This document shows positions 1 through 8,705 of a DNA stretch of 64,000 bases, one piece after another (the stretch's first letter is position 1; every line of letters begins with the position of its first letter). The position numbers and the translations under genes were made by a program. The notes under the pieces are model-generated. The model did no database searches. It had not been told where the DNA came from and saw nothing but the letters and a program-made list of their open reading frames with translations. This DNA is from Prochloron sp965198675 (GTDB lineage Bacteria; Cyanobacteriota; Cyanobacteriia; Cyanobacteriales; Prochloraceae), in assembly GCA_965198675.1 (NCBI GenBank), contig OZ240666.1:1-64000 (forward strand), in the 5' to 3' direction.

Positions 1-1
1 A

Positions 2-1114
2 CTGGAAACAGATATCAGTAAATGCTTTGATGAAATTGACCACAAGGTCATACTACGGGGCGTAATCTTACCTGCTGAGGCCAAACGAGGTTGAAAAATT
101 GCGGTAAAAGCGGGCGTTCGTGGTGAATATCCCTCCAGTATTAAGGGGACTCCTCAAGGTGGTGTTATATCACCATTACTGGCAAATATCGCCCTAGATG
201 GATTCGAGAACCTAGGGTTAGACCAATGGACAAGACAACGTTCACGTCCAGAAATAAGGGATATACGTTACGCGGACGACGCGGTCTTTATCTGCAAGCC
301 AGGAGCTGATACCATAAAGCTTAGGCAAGATATAGACAAATTTCTCAAGTCCAGAGGGCTAAGAATAAACGAAGATAAGACTGAGACTAGGAAAGCTACG
401 GAAGGATTTGACTTTCTGGGATGGCGTTTTCGTGTCAACTCAAGAGGAACATTCAAGTCTACACCGAGCAAAAAGAATTATGCGGAGATAAAGGCCAAAG
501 TTAAAGTGACTTGGAAGAATAAAGAGTTGAGCACGAAGGCTCGATTGAAGAAAATAGGAACACAGGTCCGTGGCTGGAGGAATTACCATAGATTCTGCGA
601 TATGTCAAAACACGCTCTATGGTCACTGCACCAATGGTTATGGCGCAAACTAAGGGCTGACAAACGCAGACAAGACCAAAAGGAGGCCGAAAAGGCCCGC
701 CGTCAAGCCATAAAAGGTAAGAAGGCGAAGAAAGGAGCAGCAAAACGCCAACTCACAAAAGAGCAGGTGGATAAAGCGTTCCCGAAAGTCTCCTGGGAAG
801 TGAATAGTCACGTAATGGTCAAAGGTAACGCCTCACCTTTCGATGGGAAAATTACCTATTGGGTTGGACGGAACTCAAAATTATATGAGGGGCCGACCAC
901 TAAAGCTATCAAGCGACAGAAAGGGAAATGTACGCATTGCAACCGATTGTTCATGGAGATAGATGGCCCTGTGGAGTTGCACCACAAAGATGGGAACCAC
1001 AACAACTGGGACCGTAAGAACCTGGAAACTCTCCATCGGGAATGTCACCAAGCTCAGACGATTCATCGGAAGAGAATTAAGGACGGACTCGTAAAACGCG
1101 CCGTAAAGGCATAG
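2..1114 (+). pseudogene. Group II intron-encoded reverse transcriptase/maturase with HNH domain (5' end outside window, in-frame TGA)
   Basis: The reading frame enters from the left edge. It shows reverse-transcriptase blocks: a DISKCFDEIDH segment near the edge, GTPQGGVISPLLANIAL at about 149-197, and the catalytic YADD box at about 269-280. A basic maturase region follows. The C-terminus is an HNH endonuclease domain with CTHC, VELHHKDGNHNN and ECH motifs at about 930-1050. Such proteins splice and mobilise their host intron by target-primed reverse transcription. A TGA at 92-94 interrupts the frame between the DISKCFDEIDH and GTPQGG blocks, so the protein is probably dead or needs readthrough. 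Downstream of 94 the frame is open to the TAG at 1112-1114. The ORF lies where domain IV should be, just before a domain V half-site at 1123. Confidence 0.9.
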
Positions 1115-1122
1115 AGACATCT

Positions 1123-2250
1123 GAGCTGTATGAGAGGGCGACTCGTTCCGGGTGAAAATCGCGGCTTAGTAGCCGAAATATAAACCCGGGCTTGGTACGG
1201 TAAGAACGGTGAGGAATATAAGTGGGTAAACCCGCTGAAAGGACATCGGAGCCAACAGGCGACTGTACTTTGACAACTAAATCAGGATTGCTGGTGAAAT
1301 AACTGGTCAGAAATCAGTGAAACAGTCCAGCCACTTAAGGGATAAGTGAATCTCTATCTGCCCACACGCAGCTGTGAATTCAAGCAGACTTGCCGGGTTA
1401 GCCTCCGGGGCGTGAAGCTGGGAACAGGGCGGAATCAGACACGAAAGTGACACTGCCGCTAATGAGGAGAATCTAAGGTCAACAGGTATCTTGGAAACAG
1501 GTGAAGTGAATCACCGGAAAAAGCGTCTCACAGCTCGGAGTACAGCGCGGAGCAATCCGTTTAGTTTGGAGGGAGACCTCTTTAATGGGCTTCTGAATCG
1601 ATAATCAAAACCCCACTCTGTCTTTCTCATGATAAGAGTTTCTCTGGGGGGTCGATGGGCGAAATGGTGAGACCTAAAGGTTCGGAACAATTTCTGATTT
1701 GGAACGAGGAAAAACGAATGGTTCTCTCTCATAGGGGTGGTACCCAGAGAGGGAGGGCAGGCATACCTCTATCGAGGCCATTCGGATAGGACGCGGGAAC
1801 GAAACGCAAGCTAGAAATAGCAGAAACAATTGCCCGCAATGACCGAGAGCTAATTTCTACCCAAAAGGGATGCCTGAGGTTGAAATAATACCGAATACCG
1901 CCGTAGAGATACGGACGAAGAGGATAACCTAGTTCTGAATTTTAGGTCAAGGTAGTTTAGAGTCCTGATAAATCCGAGTAGGAACCAGTAAGACTGAAAA
2001 GGGAAAGAAGAAAGGCGAAGATTGCCACAACCCCCGGTACCAAACGGATAGAGGTAATCAAAGGGTTTCTAGCCTTATATGAGGCGAGTTTCAGCCCGTA
2101 GGTCATAGGAGCCGTGTGAGGTGAAAGTCTCATGCACGGTTTTGAAAGGGAGCTGGGGTGGGTGACCACTCCTTCGACCCGAACTGAAAGTCTCACGTAC
2201 AGTTCGTAGGAGAGGGGCGAGGTGGCAACACTTCCCTCGACTCTAATTAT
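1123..2250 (+). other. Outer group II intron 3' end: split domain V plus domain VI
   Basis: The 5' half of a domain V helix (gagctgtatgag, 1123-1134) and its 3' half (ctcacgtacagttc, 2192-2205) are about 1.06 kb apart. Joined, they give the standard domain V fold: an 8-bp stem, the two-base CG bulge, then a 4-bp stem. A domain VI hairpin follows at about 2212-2243, with arms around a GCAA loop. These parts belong to the intron that encodes the maturase at 2-1114. The split shows another element sits in the domain V loop. The exact 3' splice site, near 2243-2250, cannot be fixed without the exon sequence. Confidence 0.75.
1136..2184 (+). mobile_element. Inner ORF-less group II intron nested in domain V of the outer intron
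   Basis: The left end (gggcgactcgttccgg) resembles the group II 5' consensus GUGCG followed by a chloroplast-like domain I start. Near the right end is a complete domain V of its own, gagccgtgtgag at about 2110-2121 paired with ctcatgcacggtt through a GUGAAAGU loop. A domain VI-like hairpin ends near 2180. The roughly 1.05 kb between has many short GC-rich helices and no ORF of note, so any mobility would need a maturase in trans. The 5' dinucleotide reads GG rather than GU, which may mean it has decayed or that the boundary is a base or two off. Confidence 0.68.
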
Positions 2251-2323
2251 ATCGATCCGGTTTTTCACCTTCTGGCTCTGTTAATCGAGGCAGATAATCA
2301 ATCTAGCTTATAATACAGAGGTG

Positions 2324-2534
2324 ATGTATGCCACAAGGCTTGACGATTTACTGGTGGTGAATGCTAATCTACTGGTGTGGAGAGATCCAACCCGCTTGAT
2401 TCTCTATCTCTTAGGTCCCAATGAAAGCAAGATTTCCGGAATATCTCGGATTGTACTCCGTACAAATTACTCAGAAAATTGCTGAACGTGCAGATTACAG
2501 GGAGCAGCTCTATGAAGTAGTCAAGAAGAAATAA
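2324..2534 (+). pseudogene. Short overlapping ORFs around a 21-bp palindrome; probably a gene remnant
   Basis: Two short frames overlap here: 53 codons from ATG 2324 to TGA 2483-2485, and 37 codons from ATG 2421 to TAA 2532-2534. The second reads MKARFPEYLG, then LYSVQIT from the 21-bp palindrome at 2450-2470, then QKIAERADYREQLYEVVKKK. Neither is recognisable as a family. The second has the charged C-terminus of a real small protein and the same palindrome frame as the broken gene at 8706. There is no clear ribosome binding site. A decayed gene is likelier than a working one. Confidence 0.3.
2450..2470 (+). repeat. 21-bp palindromic repeat, copy 1
   Basis: The sequence ATTGTACTCCGTACAAATTAC contains the perfect inverted repeat TTGTAC-tcc-GTACAA. 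Identical copies lie at 7533-7553 (inverted), 8161-8181 and 8880-8900. Here it is read in frame as LYSVQIT. Confidence 0.85.
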
Positions 2535-2738
2535 GAGCAATGATAAAATTGATTGACAGGGAAATTATCTTGATTACTAGAAGAGTCTTGAGTGCAGTTC
2601 TTGTTTGCTGCCTGCAACCATAAAATATTATAGTAATAAGCTTGTACAGTAAAAGCGCGTCCAGCTTGCTTTATGTTGTTCAATAAATCAAGATTTAATA
2701 ATTAGGATAAGAGTTACTTAGTTGAGGAGAATAAACCG

Positions 2739-3050
2739 ATGCTACACCGCAAGATTTATCAAATGTCTGCAGATGGTCGTGAAGTTTGTATTTTCTTGCG
2801 GGATCAGCAACGCTGGATCGAAGCTGCTCGCATTATCGATCTTGAAGGAGATCTAGTGACGATACGCTATGAAACAGAGGAAGATGATGAAATTAGTTCC
2901 TGGGAAGAAATGGTGCGTTTGGAAAGCATAGGTTCTGTAAGTCAAAAGCTAGCTTCTGTCTCCAGATTGAATTTTGATCCAACTATTGCCGATGATTGTC
3001 CTGAAGCGGAACAAATTCACCCTCATTATCCCGAGTCCAACCAAGATTAA
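2739..3050 (+). CDS. DUF6679-type conserved cyanobacterial protein
   Basis: This is a 103-residue soluble protein without signal peptide or membrane segment. The N-terminal 70 residues, with motifs such as REVCIFLRDQQRWIE and ITIRYETEEDDE-like acidic stretches around residue 48 and SWEEMVRLESIG, match a short family that is near-universal in cyanobacteria and has no known role. The C-terminal 25 residues are acidic and look disordered. A strong ribosome binding site (gaggag) lies 8-9 bases before the ATG. The gene stands alone, with a GC-rich hairpin about 70 bp downstream. Identification rests on remembered family sequence, not a search. Confidence 0.8.
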   Translation: MLHRKIYQMSADGREVCIFLRDQQRWIEAARIIDLEGDLVTIRYETEEDDEISSWEEMVRLESIGSVSQKLASVSRLNFDPTIADDCPEAEQIHPHYPESNQD

Positions 3051-3116
3051 CCCCATGGTTCAGCTATCAACCAATTATACTAGCTAGAAACGAAACTATG
3101 TAATATTGACTCTCTC

Positions 3117-3144
3117 CGCCCGGCATCATCGATGGCGGGCGGGG
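3117..3144. terminator. GC-rich hairpin downstream of the DUF6679-type gene
   Basis: The sequence ccgcccggcat-catcg-atggcgggcgg forms an almost perfect 11-bp stem. It has no T-run, so it could be a Rho-independent-like stop for the upstream gene or one of the GC-rich palindromic repeats common in this window. Confidence 0.4.
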
Positions 3145-3526
3145 ATTCATGATCAGCCCAAAAGCTTACTCACACTCGGGGTATGTTGACGGCTGAATGC
3201 TTACATTCAGTGAGCAGAGCCATTGCCATGGTAATTATCCGAGTCGTAAAATCCATTCGAAGTCCCAAAAAATAAGGAAGATAGGATAAAAAGACCAGTT
3301 AAAATTGGCAACACTAATTTGATTTCCATAGGTTTGATTTACTTCTTCCTCTATCTGTTTTGCGATAGCTTAGTAGAGCTGCGATACTATGTTGTACCCC
3401 ATTTTATCACAAAGATACCAAATTTTGCAACCCGACGAGGGAAAATTATCTCGCCTTGAGTTTGCCGACCGGCTCTAAACTAGGTCTATCAGAAGACAGC
3501 CCAGTACTCCAACCATCATCTTAGAT
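3145..3526. other. Intergenic stretch without recognisable gene
   Basis: No frame longer than about 40 codons looks coding on either strand. Position and composition suggest eroded insertion-sequence DNA leading into the tnpB scrap at 3527. Confidence 0.4.
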
Positions 3527-3730
3527 TTGGTGGGTGGTGTAGGACGAACAATCTACACAGTTGTGGCACAATATCGTGCCAAGCTGTTGAGGAGGATTGC
3601 TCGGGTACATCAACGTATTGCAGATGCCCGCAAGGACTGGCACTTTAAGTTAGCTCACAAGCTTTGCAACCAGGCCGTGCGCCCCTACCTTTCCGCGTCA
3701 TGGCTTCATGAATGCTGGGCCAATTTATAG
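3527..3730 (+). pseudogene. TnpB (IS200/IS605 OrfB) fragment
   Basis: This 67-codon frame contains the segment RIARVHQRIADARKDWHFK. It matches the helix conserved in TnpB proteins just before the RuvC-like core (RRIAdxRKDxxHK). The rest of the roughly 400-residue protein is absent: no zinc-finger Cys quartet and no RuvC DED residues are visible. A GC-rich repeat follows at about 3750-3775. It is a relic of an IS605-type element and cannot encode a nuclease. No reRNA or right-end structure was recognised. Confidence 0.7.
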
Positions 3731-3813
3731 CAACTGCCAAAGCGGTTAGGACGCGGGCCGCGGGTCGCCCAAGGAATCTCCACCCATGTCGCGATAGCTG
3801 GGTAGAGAGAATG

Positions 3814-5712
3814 TCAATTCGACTGGCTATTTACAGGTTCAGCAATTGGCACTTCTTCAACTGCCGGCAACTTTTCTAACGCCAGACGAGAAGACTGGGT
3901 ATCGCCGGAAAGGCGTTTGAGCAATTTCGGTCTGGGATCGTGCAACAGATAAATAATCTCATCCCCAGCAAGCCATTCTTCCCCCGCTTTAACCACTTGT
4001 AGGTAAGGCCTCTTCACCAGCAAGGGTAACAGTTCTCCAGAACGAATCAAAGCTTGTAGATGGGCTTGTTGAAAGGACAATCCCTGTTCCTTGAGTATTG
4101 TTGTTCCTAACTTAACTTGTCCATCCTTAATATACTGATTCCAAGTTTTGATGGGCAATTGGGCAATAAAAGCCTGACATATCTTGCTGTTATTACTATT
4201 GGGGTCAGATATTTCGGGAAATACAGCGAGGACGCGAGGAGGCTGAAATTCTTCAACTGCGCGCTGAGCCAAAACTGAATTAACTTCCCCATTACTGGTG
4301 AGTGCCATAAAAGTTCCCATAGATTCAATCCCAGCCTCTTCAAGAACATTCTGGTCAAGACCGCTGCTCTGAAAAACTGGTAGGTTTTCCGCTTCTGCTT
4401 TTTGACAAGCTTCTGGGTCAGTATCAATCAAAACTACCGATTCTTCTTGTTCTTGGAACATGCGAGCAATCAAGCGAGTTAAGGGATTGCAACCGATAAT
4501 TACCGCTCCAGTTGCATTACAATTGCTAATTTTCAACCAGCTTGCTACCCAACGGGCTGAAAGTCCTTGGATAAAAACGGTCATGATGATGGTCAGAAAA
4601 ACAAGTGCTTTAATGGAGTCGCCACCGTTGAAACCCCGCTGTGTCAGTAGGATAGCAAATAAGGAAGACACGGAAACAGAGACAATTCCTTTGGGTGCTA
4701 CCCATGCTAAAAATAACTTCTGCCGCCAATTCATGCCACTTTTTAAAGTACACAAGCCAATGCTGAGGGGGCGAATCAAAAACATCAGAATCAATACTGT
4801 AAAAAGACCGCCCCAACCTAAGACAAAAATACTAGCAATGGAGAGGTCGGCGGCGAGGAGTATAAATAATACTGAGGCACAGAGAACGGTCAATTGTCCC
4901 TTAAACCGTCTGAGCAGTCTTTCTTCTGGAATTGAGGCAGCTCTCAGGACGATCCCGGCGACTACCACCGCCATCAATCCAGATTCACTGCGGCTAATTT
5001 GTGCAAAACCATATATACCCCATACTCCGGCTAAAACGACGAGGTTTTTCAGATCTTCGTCCAGAAAGTTAGCCCTCTTGAGAATTAAGCTGAGTAACCA
5101 ACTGCTCCCTGCACCAATGACAGCACCAATTCCCAATCGCAACAGCAGATCGCTGACTATTTCTAAGAGCGCAGCATTACTGTTCAAAATGGTATTGAGC
5201 ACAACAACTGCTAAAATTGCTCCAACTGGATCGATGAGGACTCCTTCTCCCTCTAGCAAGGTAGCCACTTTTCGGTCTACCGGCACTTGTTTTAGTAAGG
5301 GACCGATGACGGTAGGCCCGGTGACGACGACTAAAGAAGCATAGAGAAAGGCAATTGGCCAAGGGAATTCTGCTAGCCAGTGAGCCGCCATGCCGCCGCC
5401 AATTAAAGTGATGAGGGTTCCTACCGTCACTAGATTGCGCAGGCTGCCGGACACTTTACCCAAATCCCGTAATTGTAGATTGAGCCCGCCATCAAAGAGT
5501 ATGATGGCAACGGAGAGAGCTATGATCGTTTCTAAACCGACACCGAGGCTGTGAGGATTGAGGAGGTTGAAACAGTCGTGACCCAGTAGAATCCCAAACA
5601 GCAGCAAAAAGACGATACTCGGTACTTTGAGATATTCTGCGATCACCTGGGCGCTAATGCCTGCCAGGACTGCGATGACCATCTGGATGCTCAGTTCAAA
5701 TGATTCTTCCAT
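3814..5712 (-). CDS. CPA-type cation:proton antiporter with C-terminal RCK/TrkA-N domain
   Basis: The 632-residue protein has about 12 hydrophobic segments in residues 1-395. It includes the TGPTVIGPLL segment near residue 131 and LIDPVGAI near 159, whose Asp fits the ion-binding position of CPA1/NhaP exchangers. A Rossmann-like RCK domain starts near residue 405 (AVIIGCNPLTR) with an acidic nucleotide-contact segment (VLIDTDPEA). A TrkA-C-like tail follows. It probably exchanges Na+ or K+ for H+ across the plasma or thylakoid membrane, gated by a nucleotide; which ion cannot be read from sequence. The start is 21 bp from the divergent glycosyltransferase start, so the promoters overlap coding DNA or one start is annotated too early. 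Confidence 0.9.
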   Translation of the reverse strand: MEESFELSIQMVIAVLAGISAQVIAEYLKVPSIVFLLLFGILLGHDCFNLLNPHSLGVGLETIIALSVAIILFDGGLNLQLRDLGKVSGSLRNLVTVGTLITLIGGGMAAHWLAEFPWPIAFLYASLVVVTGPTVIGPLLKQVPVDRKVATLLEGEGVLIDPVGAILAVVVLNTILNSNAALLEIVSDLLLRLGIGAVIGAGSSWLLSLILKRANFLDEDLKNLVVLAGVWGIYGFAQISRSESGLMAVVVAGIVLRAASIPEERLLRRFKGQLTVLCASVLFILLAADLSIASIFVLGWGGLFTVLILMFLIRPLSIGLCTLKSGMNWRQKLFLAWVAPKGIVSVSVSSLFAILLTQRGFNGGDSIKALVFLTIIMTVFIQGLSARWVASWLKISNCNATGAVIIGCNPLTRLIARMFQEQEESVVLIDTDPEACQKAEAENLPVFQSSGLDQNVLEEAGIESMGTFMALTSNGEVNSVLAQRAVEEFQPPRVLAVFPEISDPNSNNSKICQAFIAQLPIKTWNQYIKDGQVKLGTTILKEQGLSFQQAHLQALIRSGELLPLLVKRPYLQVVKAGEEWLAGDEIIYLLHDPRPKLLKRLSGDTQSSRLALEKLPAVEEVPIAEPVNSQSN

Positions 5713-5733
5713 AGATAAAGATCGTAGCAGGGG

Positions 5734-7350
5734 ATGAATTCAAAGAAGTCCAACGTTAGCGAACATAGAATGGATATGAATCGTCAAAGAAGTTTGGAGA
5801 TAAGAATTGAGGCTTTGTGCGTTGTCGGCTTGCTCTTAGCAGCATTGCTTTTATTTGGGATTAATCTGGGGGATTTACCGCTGCGAGATTGGGATGAAGG
5901 TACGGTAGCGCAGGTTGCTAGAGAAATTTCTGACCGGGGGGATTTTCAAGGCTTGCTGTTTCCCACTTTGGGGGGGAAACCTTATCTAAATAAGCCTCCT
6001 TTAGTCCACGGATTGATTGCTCTTACCTATGCTCTGGCTGGGGTTCATGAATGGACTACTCGCTTACCCGGAGCATTGCTGACGGCAGTTTCCGTGCCAT
6101 TGCTTTATGCTATGGGTCGGGAAATTTTTCCCAGACGCAGGAGCGCATTGTTCTCTGCTTTAACTTATTTAACTTTATTGCCAGTAGTGCGTCACGGGCG
6201 TTTGGCGATGCTGGATGGGGCGGTGCTTTGTTTTGCCATCTTGATGTTCTGGTGTATCCTGAAGTGCCGCAGAGATTTGCGTTGGTCTTTAGGAGTGGGA
6301 CTTAGTTTTGGCGCTTTGTGCTTGACCAAGGGAATGATGGGATTGCTCTTGGGGGCCATCGCTTTGTTATTTCTAGCATGGGATACTCCCAGACTCCTGA
6401 CTTCTGTCTATCTTTGGCTCGGTGTGATTTGCGGTAGTATCCCCGTAATTGCCTGGTACGCTGCCCAATGGCTCCACTATCGAGAGGTTTTTGTTACTAC
6501 TGGCATTTTCGAACAATCTCTGGAACGAATTTGGACTCCCGTGGAAGGTAATTTGGGGCCGCCCTGGTACTATTTGTGGGAATTGCTGAAAAATGGATGG
6601 TCTTGGTTACTGTTTTATCTTTACGGACTTAATCTGGCTTGGTGCCATCGTAATTGGAGTTGGGCCAAGTTAATCCTGGTATGGAGTGGAGTTTATTTTC
6701 TGGCTGTTTCCCTCATGGCCACCAAACTGCCCTGGTATATTATGCCCATTTACCCTCCCTTTGCACTAGCAGTGGGTGGGGTATTGGCTGACGTTTTTCA
6801 TTGGCCTTCAAACCGATCCTATCCTCGTAGTTGGTTTATCTGGTCAATTTTCTTAGCTGTTACAGCTCTGGTTGGTTGTATTTACTTTGGTTTTAGTGAA
6901 ACAACTGACCGTTCTCTGGTGGTAATTCTCGGTGCAATTTCCTTGACTATGGGGGTGGTAGGGGTTCTCATTGAGCGAAAAGATGCCCAATTTATCGCCG
7001 TGATGTTTTGGGGAATGTATATAGCATTGCTACTATTTTTTCTTTCTCCTCACTGGATTTGGGAGTTAAATGAAGCCTATCCAGTGAAACCAGTTGCTGC
7101 CATGATTAGATTGGGTATACCTCCAAATAAAGTCGTCTACACTAATTTTGATTATGCTCGTCCTTCCCTGGATTTCTATAGCCAGCACCGAGTTATTCCC
7201 GCCAGTACTGAAGAAATTCAACGGTACTGGCGGGAGTCGGAGCCTTATTTATTGTTAGAAGCTGACATTCTGGAGCAAGAGCGACCGTTAGAATCAGCTC
7301 TAATTCTCGGGACTGCTCCACCCAATTGGATTTTGATAGCCAAAGATTAG
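5734..7350 (+). CDS. ArnT/PMT-like membrane glycosyltransferase (GT83-type)
   Basis: The 538-residue polytopic membrane protein opens with a transmembrane helix at about residues 27-45. The first extracytoplasmic loop carries RDWDEGTVAQVA (residues 51-62), whose D-E pair matches the catalytic acid region of ArnT and protein O-mannosyltransferase enzymes. About ten more membrane segments follow, then a periplasmic C-terminal domain from about residue 445. Relatives transfer a sugar from a polyprenyl-phosphate donor to lipid or protein acceptors on the outer face of the membrane. The acceptor here is unknown. The ATG at 5734 is used, but ATGs at 5770 and 5776 are plausible and would leave more room for divergent promoters. 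Confidence 0.87.
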   Translation: MNSKKSNVSEHRMDMNRQRSLEIRIEALCVVGLLLAALLLFGINLGDLPLRDWDEGTVAQVAREISDRGDFQGLLFPTLGGKPYLNKPPLVHGLIALTYALAGVHEWTTRLPGALLTAVSVPLLYAMGREIFPRRRSALFSALTYLTLLPVVRHGRLAMLDGAVLCFAILMFWCILKCRRDLRWSLGVGLSFGALCLTKGMMGLLLGAIALLFLAWDTPRLLTSVYLWLGVICGSIPVIAWYAAQWLHYREVFVTTGIFEQSLERIWTPVEGNLGPPWYYLWELLKNGWSWLLFYLYGLNLAWCHRNWSWAKLILVWSGVYFLAVSLMATKLPWYIMPIYPPFALAVGGVLADVFHWPSNRSYPRSWFIWSIFLAVTALVGCIYFGFSETTDRSLVVILGAISLTMGVVGVLIERKDAQFIAVMFWGMYIALLLFFLSPHWIWELNEAYPVKPVAAMIRLGIPPNKVVYTNFDYARPSLDFYSQHRVIPASTEEIQRYWRESEPYLLLEADILEQERPLESALILGTAPPNWILIAKD

Positions 7351-7532
7351 GTAAAGTCAAATAGAAGAAGGGTCCTGGGTCTGGGGTGAAAGATCCGGCG
7401 GTAGTGGGAAAGAAAGTTTAGAAGTAGGAATTTAGAGAAAGGATATTTCCACCAATCGACCCCATACCCCTACCCAGACCGCGCGAAAGTGCTTTCCTTT
7501 ATGTATGAAGGATTATAGCTTTTGACTTCATC

Positions 7533-7553
7533 GTAATTTGTACGGAGTACAAT
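7533..7553 (-). repeat. 21-bp palindromic repeat, copy 2
   Basis: An exact reverse-orientation copy of the 21-bp element first seen at 2450. It is intergenic, between the glycosyltransferase stop and the cyAbrB stop. Confidence 0.85.
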
Positions 7554-7574
7554 CGTCACAGAAGAACCAAGTTG

Positions 7575-7970
7575 TTAGGACACCTCCACCGTTTCTTCAG
7601 GTTTATCGATTTGCTTCAGATGAATGTGTTTGCGTCCAAGAGTTATTTCAAATTCATCTCCCGCTTTTAAGCCCATCTTTCTGGTATATGCCGAGCCAAT
7701 CAGGAGATTGTGGTTAGACTGTACGCTAATGCGATAACTTGCCGAGCGTCCACCCCGTCCACTACCGTTAGCATTACCGTCTAGCTCAATTCCCTCAGCC
7801 GTGATCAGAGCATTCAGGAATTTCATCATATTAACTCGTTCTATCCCGTTCTTGGTAACGGTATAGTAGCCGCATTCTCTGGCTTTGTCCTCTTTGCTGC
7901 GGTTTCCCAGCTCTTTAATTTTTTTGATTAACTCATCGCCAATCAAGGGTTCGGGTTTCTGTTTAGCCAT
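7575..7970 (-). CDS. cyAbrB-family DNA-binding regulator (CalA-like)
   Basis: The 131-residue protein has the architecture of cyanobacterial AbrB proteins. The N-terminal part contains KARECGYYTVTKNGIERVN (residues 29-47), and the AbrB swapped-hairpin DNA-binding part is C-terminal (SASYRISVQSNHNLLIGSAYTRKMGLKAGDEFEI, about 76-109). CyAbrB proteins are global regulators of carbon/nitrogen balance, hydrogenase and stress genes. The sequence looks closer to the cyAbrB1/CalA branch than cyAbrB2, but this was not checked by phylogeny. The 5' leader holds a perfect 13-bp inverted repeat at 8007-8049. Copies of the 21-bp palindrome flank the gene on both sides. Confidence 0.9.
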   Translation of the reverse strand: MAKQKPEPLIGDELIKKIKELGNRSKEDKARECGYYTVTKNGIERVNMMKFLNALITAEGIELDGNANGSGRGGRSASYRISVQSNHNLLIGSAYTRKMGLKAGDEFEITLGRKHIHLKQIDKPEETVEVS

Positions 7971-8006
7971 ATACTTGAGTTGAAATTAATGACCTATCTG
8001 GTTGAC

Positions 8007-8049
8007 AACTTTCTTGCCTAGAGCAACTAGTAGTCAAGGCAAGAAAGTT
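8007..8049 (-). promoter_or_regulatory. Perfect 13-bp inverted repeat in the cyAbrB leader
   Basis: aactttcttgcct (8007-8019) and aggcaagaaagtt (8037-8049) are exact reverse complements separated by 17 bases. They lie 37-79 bp upstream of the cyAbrB start. The arrangement could be an operator for a dimeric regulator, including self-binding by cyAbrB, or an RNA hairpin that controls leader stability. Confidence 0.55.
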
Positions 8050-8160
8050 TGAGGTTGCTATCTATCTAGCTGACTATATTATAGCCATGAAGTCAAATAA
8101 ATTTCATTTTTGCGCAAACATCAATATTTCTTTCTCTTGACGTAGAGTAAAGGAACCGAG

Positions 8161-8181
8161 ATTGTACTCCGTACAAATTAC
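8161..8181 (+). repeat. 21-bp palindromic repeat, copy 3
   Basis: An exact copy of the 21-bp element at 2450. It lies in intergenic DNA upstream of cyAbrB and is followed by the same base (G) as copies 2 and 4. Confidence 0.85.
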
Positions 8182-8283
8182 GTAGAGTAGCTGAAGACTG
8201 TAAAACGAGGACAATGAAGCGAAGCCTTGTGTGAAGTTACTATAGCGTGAAAGCCTTACTGGATATTAGCTTGCAGTCAGGTA

Positions 8284-8697
8284 ATGCTCCCACATCAGCG
8301 GATAGCGCTCTTCGCTGTCCCTGTCGTCCGCGCAGCTGTTGCCAAATTTATCAGCTCCAAATCCATGGAAATGCGTCCTCTTCGGGTGCTCTCTCACAGG
8401 AGCTGGTGCTTGCTCTCAATTAGCTTGATTGACCCACACAAATTTCCTCTTTGTCAAATCTTGGCAGCAGTAGGAGAGGAGATTCTACCCCGATTGCGTA
8501 AGCAACCGCCAAAGGCGTCCTGACCATTCCCCAGACGCAGCTATTGCTGAAGATTGGGTGACTTGGAGTTTATGGCAGCGGCTAGAACAAAAACTCAAAG
8601 AAGCACTATCTTTGTATTACCAAGGCAGATCTGTACTATGATGCCCGTAGCTGGCAAGCTGTGAGAGGGGAAGACAATAGCTTTGTGATTTAAATTC
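8284..8697 (+). pseudogene. Decayed gene of unknown family, frameshifted
   Basis: An open frame of 79 codons (8284-8523) ends inside a dispersed repeat (gcgtaagcaaccgccaaaggcgtcctg). Beyond it, a frame reading WQRLEQKLKEALSLYYQGRS at about 8570-8630 breaks. A shifted frame then continues as YYDARSWQAVRGEDNSFVI to a TAA near 8690. The two pieces look like one C-terminus split by a one- or two-base shift. I do not recognise the protein. The upstream part may be a separate remnant. Confidence 0.4.
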
Positions 8698-8705
8698 TTT
8701 TAACG

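Noticed and set aside
3527..3730. A second RNA-guided nuclease (TnpB) locus
   Set aside because: Only about 67 codons remain, with no catalytic residues or recognisable guide RNA end.
4460..5344. A 294-codon plus-strand ORF opposite the antiporter
   Set aside because: It is the antisense of conserved antiporter codons, with Pro/Thr/Arg-rich composition and no motif.
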